Origin: Bacteroidota bacterium
Lineage (GTDB): Bacteria; Bacteroidota; Bacteroidia; 2-12-FULL-35-15
Direction of reading: 5' to 3'
DNA length: 64,000 nt
Assembly (NCBI GenBank): GCA_025963725.1
Contig: JAOQAE010000002.1
Span: 819,221-883,220, forward strand
This document shows, piece after piece, positions 54,356 through 61,986 of this stretch (position 1 is its first letter; every line of letters starts with the position of its first letter). A program made the translations under genes and the position numbers. A model generated the notes under the pieces. The model worked only from the letters and a program-made list of their open reading frames with translations. It searched no databases and was not told where the DNA came from.

Positions 54356-55777
54356 CTACTGCTCCAACGCAATGATTTTTTCTTCAAACAGCTTAAATTC
54401 CAGGTCCAGTGAAGCCTTTAAAGCTTCCTTCACAGCAGGCTCCTCAATAAAGCTGTATTCGATGCTGTTGTAAACATAGGTTTTGATATCGCTGTAGCTT
54501 ACATTCTTATAACGCTTTGCAAGCAGTACATACTGGTGAATAAGATTGCTGCGAAGCACCCCTGCATCATCTGTGGAGATCACGATAGGCACTTTGAAAT
54601 CCTTATAGAGCGCAAAAGGATGCCTGTCGTCCTTCACCTTCAGGATAAACTCATTACTGAATAAATTGATCTCGACCGCAATGTTATGATCACGCATGTA
54701 ATTGAGCAGATCGTAGCAATTTTTCTCATAAGCCATATCCACGCCGTGGCCGATTCGCATGGCATTTCCCGTATAAACCGCCGCATTGATGTGCCAGGTA
54801 AGGTCTTCCGGCTTCACCACACCCAGCGTAAGCTCACCGGCATGCAGGGAGATCTTAACTGCAGGATAATGCGCATGGCAATAATTAAACATCTGCATGT
54901 GCAGCATATAATCATTCATGGCTGTTTCATTATCCTCGGGCGCCACAATGTTCACTCCCACCACAAGGCTGCTGGCATCGGCAGATTCAAAGGCAACCAC
55001 CATAGCCCTGAACACATCCACGGGCTCCATTACCCTCGTTACATAATTCATATAGCGCATGGTGAAGCCGGCATCGTCGATCTTTAAGCGGGTGTGCTTC
55101 GCCAAAATAGTATCGTTGAAGGCTTTGGCACAGGCCGCTGCGCCTTTTGACTGAATGGCCGTGTAAAGGCTGTCCAGCGCTTTCACTATATTCTTCTCAT
55201 TGCTGCTGGCTTTACGGAGGCTTTCATTCATGGATGTGTATGCCGAAAGGTCGATCTTCCGGGAATCGATCGTTACGAACATTGTTTCTATGTAGCTGAC
55301 GTGCTCGGCCAGCGCTCTTTTCTTCAGCTCGAGCAGGCCATTATCCAAACCGGCTTTGGCCGCAATGCTGAAATTGCCGAAGGTTTCAAAGAAAAGCTTA
55401 TCTGATGGATAATCCACTTCGTTGTAATCCTTCACCGACCATTTCCGGAACAGCTTGTCCTTATACATTGATAATTGCCCATCGTTTTGCAATGAGGAGA
55501 AGGTAGTCCAGCTATTATCCGCATTCGGTTTCTTATCCGCCACTTCAAGTGTTTTCTTATTGATCCAATAATTATGGCTTACCACATACGCTATGTATGT
55601 TTCGGCGTACACCGAGCCTGTATAATGATGATGCAGGTCGCCTCCTTTCGGCATTTGAGAAAGAAATGCGGTAAGCTCCGCTTCATTGCTGCGGATCTTT
55701 TCAAAGTACGAAGCTGCTGTTTGCGAATAGCCGGGAACAGTGGCCAGGCCCAGCAGAATGATGTATAATTTTTTCAT
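54356..55777 (-). CDS. Secreted adenosine deaminase (ADGF-like)
   Basis: Start chosen at ATG 55777, which gives a signal peptide (MKKLYIILLGLATVPGYSQ); the longer frame adds 18 odd residues. The 473-residue enzyme converts adenosine to inosine with a zinc ion, expected in the periplasm or outside. Zinc and catalytic motifs are readable: GGDLHHHYTGS near residue 45, SLHAGELT (about 314-320) with the catalytic Glu, MRIGHGVD, and STDDAGV with the final Asp pair. The N-terminal extension before HHH is that of ADGF-type rather than classical bacterial Add proteins. Confidence 0.88.
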   Translation of the reverse strand: MKKLYIILLGLATVPGYSQTAASYFEKIRSNEAELTAFLSQMPKGGDLHHHYTGSVYAETYIAYVVSHNYWINKKTLEVADKKPNADNSWTTFSSLQNDGQLSMYKDKLFRKWSVKDYNEVDYPSDKLFFETFGNFSIAAKAGLDNGLLELKKRALAEHVSYIETMFVTIDSRKIDLSAYTSMNESLRKASSNEKNIVKALDSLYTAIQSKGAAACAKAFNDTILAKHTRLKIDDAGFTMRYMNYVTRVMEPVDVFRAMVVAFESADASSLVVGVNIVAPEDNETAMNDYMLHMQMFNYCHAHYPAVKISLHAGELTLGVVKPEDLTWHINAAVYTGNAMRIGHGVDMAYEKNCYDLLNYMRDHNIAVEINLFSNEFILKVKDDRHPFALYKDFKVPIVISTDDAGVLRSNLIHQYVLLAKRYKNVSYSDIKTYVYNSIEYSFIEEPAVKEALKASLDLEFKLFEEKIIALEQ

Positions 55778-55822
55778 AAGCAGTGTTTTGTTTTGAGTAA
55801 ATGTATCATCGCCATAATTGTC

Positions 55823-55872
55823 AAGCCCCAACTTAAACGCTTATAAACGGCTAAAAGCAATTAATGGGGCTT
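55823..55872. repeat. Inverted repeat in the divergent promoter region
   Basis: AAGCCCCA (55823-55830) and TGGGGCTT (55865-55872) are exact complements 34 bases apart, between the starts of two divergent genes. It may be a binding site or RNA stem for one of them. Confidence 0.4.
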
Positions 55873-55903
55873 CCGCTCGCCGGGAAGCTGCATTTTTACA
55901 GCT

Positions 55904-57358
55904 GTGAACACACTACAAGCTATTCTGCTATTACTGAGCGGCCTTTTCTCTTTCCAATGCTCCCTTGCGCAGGATCAGCTGCAGGCGATCGAAGAAAAAT
56001 TCTCCCGCAGCGGCAGGGCTATCGCCGATTCGATAGGAGGCTCTCCGATCACCAATGAATTTGAATTGTATGGTAAAGCAACCAGCCGCACCTTCCATAA
56101 TTTTGAAATGAAGATCGACTCTTCCAACTGTTCCATTAATTCGTTGGTGGATTATTATAAAGGGAGGATTAAGGACAGCATTATGTTTAACAGCGTGCAT
56201 TTCATGTCGGGGCTTGATTTTTCCCTTGCCCGCTGCGCTGGATTTATAAGCATTCATCAATGCCAGATAGATGGGAAGTCGCTCTTCCTATGGTCGCAGT
56301 TCAATTCCGGCTGCGTTTTCTCAAGGTCAAAATTCAGTGGTGATGCAGTTTTTCAGCATGCGGTTTTCAATAACGCAACCGACTTCTTCCAGTCAGATTT
56401 TAACGGCATAGCCGATTTTTATGGAAGTCAGTTCAATGGCATCTCCAATTTCGGGAACAGCAGCTTCTTTAATGAAAGCAATTTCTCTTTCAGCAGCTTT
56501 AACAACGAATGCAGCTTCACCAATACCGAATTTGGGAAAGCATGCCTGTTCAATAACTGCGAGATCAATGCAACACTCGATTTTTCGGGGGCAAAGTTCG
56601 ATAGCATAGCCGACTTTTCCTGCTGCAGGCTAAAAGGAAGCATCGTCTTCAACAATTGTGTTTTGCCTGCAAAGATGGATCTTTCGGGCATCGAATCCAT
56701 AAGTACTGTCATTGACCTTACACAAATAAAATCAAATGAAAAGCAACAGCGCTGCAGGATCAACCTTATTGATACCGACATCTCCAAAATAAAAATGCTT
56801 TATGAAAATTTCGAGTTGTGGTTCCCCGACCATACCAGCTTCGAAACCAAATGCAAGGTATATGAAGGGCTCCTTGCTTCGTTGGATGGCTTTGGCTTTA
56901 AGGCCAGCTACAAAAAGCTTGACATAGAATATCAACAGCTTAAATACATCCATAACAACCAGTGCATTAAAAATAAATTCCAGGAGATCTGGTGGAACTA
57001 CGGCTACAACAAGGAAGCTATTTTCATGTGGCTGTTCCGGATCGTCCTGCTGCTCACCCTTATCAATACATTATTGATAAAATCACTGCTGGGATCGGTT
57101 TACGAAATGAAATACCTGAACCTGTTGAGGATCAATGAATATTATAAACTGCATCATCCGGTCCTCGCCTTCTTTTTAAGCATGCCCACAGGCTTCCTGT
57201 ACACCGTTATTTTACTCGTAGGGGGTGCATTCGGGATCAAGTTCAGCTCCGACCAGATCCGGTTTCCGAGCTTTATCGGCATGCTATACATTATTTCAGT
57301 GGGGTTGTTAGGCATCAGCTGCTCGGCCTTTGTCATTAAATTCATTTTCGACCTTTAA
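55904..57358 (+). CDS. Pentapeptide-repeat protein with C-terminal membrane domain
   Basis: The 484-residue protein starts at GTG 55904, giving a signal peptide (MNTLQAILLLLSGLFSFQCSLAQ). About residues 100-260 form a pentapeptide-repeat stretch with the pattern F/S-x-x-A/C-x: FNNATDFFQSDFNGIADF, FNGISNFGNSSFFNESNF and so on, predicting a right-handed quadrilateral helix. A linker and three C-terminal membrane helices (about 370-390, 418-440, 455-480) follow. The outside-facing repeat with a membrane anchor is unusual, since most pentapeptide proteins are cytoplasmic. It is coupled to the next gene, which starts seven bases later. Confidence 0.78.
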   Translation: MNTLQAILLLLSGLFSFQCSLAQDQLQAIEEKFSRSGRAIADSIGGSPITNEFELYGKATSRTFHNFEMKIDSSNCSINSLVDYYKGRIKDSIMFNSVHFMSGLDFSLARCAGFISIHQCQIDGKSLFLWSQFNSGCVFSRSKFSGDAVFQHAVFNNATDFFQSDFNGIADFYGSQFNGISNFGNSSFFNESNFSFSSFNNECSFTNTEFGKACLFNNCEINATLDFSGAKFDSIADFSCCRLKGSIVFNNCVLPAKMDLSGIESISTVIDLTQIKSNEKQQRCRINLIDTDISKIKMLYENFELWFPDHTSFETKCKVYEGLLASLDGFGFKASYKKLDIEYQQLKYIHNNQCIKNKFQEIWWNYGYNKEAIFMWLFRIVLLLTLINTLLIKSLLGSVYEMKYLNLLRINEYYKLHHPVLAFFLSMPTGFLYTVILLVGGAFGIKFSSDQIRFPSFIGMLYIISVGLLGISCSAFVIKFIFDL

Positions 57359-57365
57359 AGCCACC

Positions 57366-58223
57366 ATGATCAGAAAACAAAAAACATTTGAAACCGCATT
57401 GTTCCTTGCACTTGGCTTTACAATAGTGCTTCTGTCCAGCACCTGCTATTCAGTATGGACGAAAATAAATGACGAACGTCTTGCCAATGCAAAGGAAGTA
57501 GACCTTACTGACTTAAGCAGGCAATTGGCAGAGGCATCGGATTATCTTACTTCCGAAGTACGGAAATTCGCAGTAACGCTGAATCCTGCTCACTTGCGCA
57601 ATTACTGGACAGAGATCAATGTTACATGTACACGGGAAAAAGTGATCAGCCGCCTGCAGGACCTGAAGATCCCGGCTGATGAGCTAAATCTGCTGAAAAC
57701 AGCCAAAGATAATTCCGATGGCCTTGTGAATATCGAAACAAGGGCGATGAAGCTCATCCTGAAAGTTTACGAAGTTCCGGAAGATCAGATGGATTCCCGC
57801 CTGAGGATCTTCCGGTTGACGAATGACGACAACATCCTTTCGAATAACAAAAAAGTGAACACCGCCAGAGAGATCCTTTACAATACCAAATACGAAGCAG
57901 AAAAGATGAAGATCCTCATGCCGATCACTCAGTTCCGGAAAAAGATGTCGAAGCGAATACACGATGAAACGCTCAATGCCCAGGAGCACACTGGTAATTC
58001 ATTCACATTGCTTGTTATTGCGGCCGTATGCGCGATGGCGTATATGGTCTTCCTCACAAGGTTTATGTTCGTAACGATCTTTTTCCCTTTAAAAGCGTAT
58101 GTACTGCAGCAGGAAAACCAGGAAAATGCCGAAGAAGCGTTATTCAGCAGCAAGCTTAACGTGATCCTTAAAAGTGCAATTCTCACACTTAAGAAACGCT
58201 TACAAACAAAACGGCCGCATTAG
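57366..58223 (+). CDS. Sensor-like protein with four-helix-bundle domain but no output domain
   Basis: Start chosen at ATG 57366, just after the preceding stop. In the 285-residue protein an N-terminal helix (about 10-30) and a second helix (about 215-237) frame a periplasmic helical segment of the 4HB_MCP/HBM kind, rich in charged heptads (DLSRQLAEASDYLTSEVRKFA). After the second membrane helix only about 45 residues remain, with no HAMP, methyl-accepting or kinase domain. It could act with the pentapeptide-repeat membrane protein as a small signalling pair, or be a truncated receptor. The stop overlaps the loop of the terminator. Confidence 0.7.
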   Translation: MIRKQKTFETALFLALGFTIVLLSSTCYSVWTKINDERLANAKEVDLTDLSRQLAEASDYLTSEVRKFAVTLNPAHLRNYWTEINVTCTREKVISRLQDLKIPADELNLLKTAKDNSDGLVNIETRAMKLILKVYEVPEDQMDSRLRIFRLTNDDNILSNNKKVNTAREILYNTKYEAEKMKILMPITQFRKKMSKRIHDETLNAQEHTGNSFTLLVIAAVCAMAYMVFLTRFMFVTIFFPLKAYVLQQENQENAEEALFSSKLNVILKSAILTLKKRLQTKRPH

Positions 58224-58240
58224 CGGCCGTTTCATTAGAA
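58209..58240 (+). terminator. Intrinsic terminator
   Basis: AAACGGCCGC (58209-58218) and GCGGCCGTTT (58223-58232) form a perfect ten-base stem around a four-base loop. It ends the two-gene unit and overlaps the stop codon of the second gene. The T-run is short. Confidence 0.85.
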
Positions 58241-58259
58241 TTTAATATTGTATTATTTT

Positions 58260-58403
58260 TTAATACCTGTCCATATCCGGCACCCGGATCCTTCTCTCTG
58301 CCCTCACCGGTATTGCTTTTACGCTGAAGCGCCTGTGTAATCGGATGATCATGACTGCATTTCTTACTTTAGTTATGAGTGTATTTAAGATCGTAGTTTT
58401 CAT
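58260..58403 (-). CDS. Small basic protein (47 residues)
   Basis: An ATG at 58403 opens a 47-codon frame ending at 58260. The product is strongly basic in its second half (RLHRRFSVKAIPVRAERRIRV) with a hydrophobic-amphipathic start (TTILNTLITKVRNAVMII). No family is known. It is supported only by its clean frame in an otherwise empty region and by good spacing to a terminator; chance cannot be excluded. Confidence 0.35.
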   Translation of the reverse strand: MKTTILNTLITKVRNAVMIIRLHRRFSVKAIPVRAERRIRVPDMDRY

Positions 58404-58716
58404 TTTGTTTAAGTTTTAAATGTTGTTTTAATTGCCGGCTATTCAATTTGCCTTTTAAGCTTTTCACAGATGCCTTTCGGCTTACTTATTCTGTTTACAT
58501 ATATATAACGCGATCATAGGGCAGTTATGCGGTTCTATTTGCCAAAAAATGTGAAAATCAGGTGTTTTAGCTATTTTTACAGGCTTCCCGGCTATTTATT
58601 TCCGGCTCCGGGCTTTTTATCACCATCACAGCACAATATAACGGGGACTTTACCTAATTCTTATCCCGCTTCCGGATTTTTTATATCTTCAACAATTCTC
58701 ACACAAAGATCTCCTT
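58404..58716. other. Gene-free upstream region of the 934-residue protein
   Basis: About 310 bases lack a credible gene. A 90-codon plus-strand frame at 58527 overlaps the next gene in another frame and looks noncoding. The sequence is AT-rich near 58490-58560 and could hold the promoter, but I find no exact TAnnTTTG box. Confidence 0.45.
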
Positions 58717-61521
58717 ATGCAGCTCACGTATTCCAACAATATTATTGCCTCCGGCCAGTGGCCTTCCGTATCAGTGACGTATGCTTTCAGCGCGACTGAA
58801 AAAATTCCGGTGCTTAACCTGGCATTTACATTCGACCCATCCTGTTATACAGGTTCCGAAGCTTCCGCCAATGCCCAGGCAGACCTCCTTACTTACCTGC
58901 AGCTATATGCGCAGCTGGGCAGCACTACCATCAAAGCCACCTACTCCACATCGGTAGAAAGTTCAGTGGATGCAACAGGCGGCTTCATTCCTGTGAATCA
59001 CACCGTAAACCTTCCGGAATTAGTGAAAGCCTTTATCAATCCCATCATCATTTTTCTCAAAGCTGTTGCGGAAGGCACACCTTCAGTTGATGTGGAGCCT
59101 TACGCCATCAGCAGCCCCCTGGCCACAGCATCTATTACCTCACTGCCGGAGATCATGGAGCTGAACACAACATTCAGCATCGAAGAAACATCCGGTACCA
59201 TAGCGGGCACTGTAACTACCAATATCCTTCCCTTAGCGGACTACACAATTAGCGGCATTCCGCCCTTCCTGCATTTTGCACAGGAGTTCGAAGCGGCATT
59301 TATAAACCAGCCGTCGGCAGGCATCGTGCTCAAGCTTGCGCTGAATAACAGCGATAACAGCAAAGCACCTTCTCCTACCATCATCCGCTTTGATACTGCA
59401 GGCGCAAAAGGAATTAAGTTCCTGCTGCAGGGCGACCAGAGCTCCTGCTTCGCCCCTTTACCGCTGCTGAACAGCCTTCAGTCCTTCACTACGAACATCA
59501 GCCTTTATGTGGAAGGACAGCCTTATCCTGCCGGAACAGCAAGCCGCAGCTTTTCAGCCATTGACGCCGATGTGTATGGCAGGAAGGTGCTGGAGGCCAT
59601 TGACCAGTTCCCGGGATCGCGCACTGCTGTCCCGGCATTCCTGCTCAGTGCCGGCAAGCTCTTTACCACCGATCCCGACTATCTGCAGGAGATACTTGCT
59701 GTGAAACAAACACTCGTAAATGCCATTACAGGCACCATTGATACGATTACAGAAAGCGGTGATAAAGCTCATATTGCGGAAGCGCAGCTGAAATGGACAG
59801 AGCTGTTGCAGGACAAGCTTTCCTATGCATACAGCTACACTGCGGCAATACAAGCCGCCGCAGTCATTCAATCCCATCTGCCGATACAAGCAACTACAAC
59901 AGTTCCGCAATCAACCGGCTACCGCCTGAATGGCAGCATAACCGGCATGGGCGCTTCCGGCAATGAATTCACACTTACAGGCGCAGGCCTTCCGCTTACT
60001 GATGGAAGCGCGCGCCTTAACTACCTCTTCGGTACAGAAACGGTTTCAGCAAACAGCAGCTTCACGTTCACGAATATTCACTACAATGCAACGGAGCTCC
60101 AACAGGAATTGCAGCAGGGCCTCGTAACAACGCTCTCGTTTATTATCCCTGCCGATGGAGCCATCGCAGGCGGAGAAAGCCCGCTTGCGGCGATGTGCGA
60201 TGCGGGACCGCTCGGCATTCCTGTACCGCTGCGTGAGTTTCCCGCTTCCCCGGTTCTGGATGAACAACATGTTGCTTATCCGGTTAACGGAACGCACGCT
60301 CTTGATGTTGATGCGGCGCGCAAATGGAATTATTGTTACAGCTACAGAAATTCCGCGGTTGCGCAGGACTATATCACCGCAGAGATACGGATCAACCCTG
60401 TGAAGGAAACCGCAAGCACTCTTCCCGGCAGCCTGCAGGCGATGGAGCTTTGCAGGGCGCTTGTACAGTTCAATGCGGTGTACCCCGAGATCTGCAACAG
60501 CTTTGACAACGCTCTCGCTGTGCTTACACCCGACACAATTTCCACCACTGATGCTGCTGTAACAAATTCCCGTTACGCGCTGCTTGCTTTTACTGCTATT
60601 GTAAAGGATGTGGCGGAGGCCTGGGCGCTTACCAACCAGGTGAGCCCCCTCACAAACGTAACGCCGTTGAATGTTTCCGCATCCTCATTAACGGCTTCGG
60701 TTCTGTCGCATACCATTACAGAAACCGCTCAGCCCGAAACAGGTTATCTGCTGGTGAACATAGAGCCTGAAGGGCCACAAACAGTGAGCAGCGGCATTTC
60801 CTTGATCATTGAAGGCTATACTGCGGAACCTGTAGACGGATCTGCAAATACATACCTGTATGCTTCCGCGGAAGAGGGAGAAGAAAAAACATATCTCCTG
60901 TACAGCGACCGGAATAAAAATTCTCTGCGCACAGTGATTCTTGAAGGATTGGATGTGCTGAACAGCCAGTCTGCACAGGTTGCTGTGATGATCACAAGAA
61001 ATGCGAAATTGCTTCGTGATGCAACAGGCAGCTGGCAACCAATCAACCCGGGCTTTATTTATAAAACCGCACAGGTTACCTTCAGCGGCATGCTGCAGCC
61101 GTTGCTGCGCAGCCAGGCGATAAATATTGCTTCCATCGGCACAAAAAATTACCCGGTGCAGCCGCAGCGCACACTCAGTGAAAACCTATTGGCAATGTGT
61201 GATGCCCTGACTGAAAATGTGAACGGCGCCAGCTATAATGTAAGGATCAAATGTGAATACACATATACACTGGAAGAGAACAACAGGCCGGTAAGCATTC
61301 CGATCGCATTGTTGATCACGGAGCTGAGGATTGACGATAAAGGGAAAAGCCTTGCCGTTTCCCTCGCTGCAGGCATTTCAGGCTGGCTCAAAACGCAGCA
61401 GCCTGTTACCGGCGGACGATACGACCTTGCCTTTACAGCCTATGCTCCTGAAGCCCCGCAGCGTCCCGTGCTAGAGATCCCTTTTATGCTCGACAGGCAG
61501 GCGGATGATGAAAAGATCTGA
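58717..61521 (+). CDS. Large orphan beta-rich protein without export signal
   Basis: The 934-residue protein starts at ATG 58717 with no signal peptide (MQLTYSNNIIASGQWPSVSV), no membrane helix and no C-terminal sorting domain. The composition is rich in Thr, Ser, Ala and short hydrophobic strands, with recurrent patterns such as SISLYVEG and GISLIIEGY, suggesting tandem beta-sandwich domains. It is far longer than neighbouring genes and has no family I can name. It may be a structural or adhesive protein released by lysis or by a nonclassical route. GC-rich, uniform codon use argues that it is a real gene. Confidence 0.72.
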   Translation: MQLTYSNNIIASGQWPSVSVTYAFSATEKIPVLNLAFTFDPSCYTGSEASANAQADLLTYLQLYAQLGSTTIKATYSTSVESSVDATGGFIPVNHTVNLPELVKAFINPIIIFLKAVAEGTPSVDVEPYAISSPLATASITSLPEIMELNTTFSIEETSGTIAGTVTTNILPLADYTISGIPPFLHFAQEFEAAFINQPSAGIVLKLALNNSDNSKAPSPTIIRFDTAGAKGIKFLLQGDQSSCFAPLPLLNSLQSFTTNISLYVEGQPYPAGTASRSFSAIDADVYGRKVLEAIDQFPGSRTAVPAFLLSAGKLFTTDPDYLQEILAVKQTLVNAITGTIDTITESGDKAHIAEAQLKWTELLQDKLSYAYSYTAAIQAAAVIQSHLPIQATTTVPQSTGYRLNGSITGMGASGNEFTLTGAGLPLTDGSARLNYLFGTETVSANSSFTFTNIHYNATELQQELQQGLVTTLSFIIPADGAIAGGESPLAAMCDAGPLGIPVPLREFPASPVLDEQHVAYPVNGTHALDVDAARKWNYCYSYRNSAVAQDYITAEIRINPVKETASTLPGSLQAMELCRALVQFNAVYPEICNSFDNALAVLTPDTISTTDAAVTNSRYALLAFTAIVKDVAEAWALTNQVSPLTNVTPLNVSASSLTASVLSHTITETAQPETGYLLVNIEPEGPQTVSSGISLIIEGYTAEPVDGSANTYLYASAEEGEEKTYLLYSDRNKNSLRTVILEGLDVLNSQSAQVAVMITRNAKLLRDATGSWQPINPGFIYKTAQVTFSGMLQPLLRSQAINIASIGTKNYPVQPQRTLSENLLAMCDALTENVNGASYNVRIKCEYTYTLEENNRPVSIPIALLITELRIDDKGKSLAVSLAAGISGWLKTQQPVTGGRYDLAFTAYAPEAPQRPVLEIPFMLDRQADDEKI

Positions 61522-61529
61522 ATTGAGAA

Positions 61530-61955
61530 TCACACCACCGGCGCATTTGCGGGATCATGCTTCTTTTTGTAAAACTGGTAGAGCTTGCCGCCAAACCATG
61601 CAAGCGGAGGGCCTAATATGGCCTTGGTGATATTGAACCATGGAGGAGAATGATCCCACAAAACCACCATTCCCACCAGCCACATAATGGCTTCTTTGGA
61701 ACCAAGTATAAAAACAGCTTTGCGGGCCTGCTCCTTCGCGAGCATGGCTGTTACAAAAGCGCCCGCCATGGCGAACACGCTGTGGTAGATAAGTGAAATG
61801 ATAAGTTCCCGCTTATCGAACATCGGCTTTAATGGCGCTGGGAAAATTCCAAAGGCATACAGTAAAAGATGGGCGAGCACGGAAAGTACGGCAGCTATGG
61901 CTATTCCCGCAGCTACAGAGAGCAACAACCTGTACGGGATCTTGAATTTTTTCAT
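61530..61955 (-). CDS. Small four-helix membrane protein
   Basis: Start chosen at ATG 61955 (MKKFKIPYRLLLSV); the longer frame adds 17 residues with no membrane character. The 141-residue product has four predicted membrane helices (about 8-35, 48-68, 75-95 and 98-118), and a positively charged C-terminus (KKKHDPANAPVV). It lies 31 bases after the DUF2357 gene in the same direction and may be translated with it. Function unknown. Confidence 0.65.
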   Translation of the reverse strand: MKKFKIPYRLLLSVAAGIAIAAVLSVLAHLLLYAFGIFPAPLKPMFDKRELIISLIYHSVFAMAGAFVTAMLAKEQARKAVFILGSKEAIMWLVGMVVLWDHSPPWFNITKAILGPPLAWFGGKLYQFYKKKHDPANAPVV

Positions 61956-61986
61956 ACATGGCTTGTTGTAAAATTTGTGCCATGCG

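Noticed and set aside
58527-58799. 90-codon plus-strand frame overlapping the start of the 934-residue gene
   Set aside because: Out of frame with the long gene and with noncoding-looking composition (Ser/Pro/Tyr-rich).
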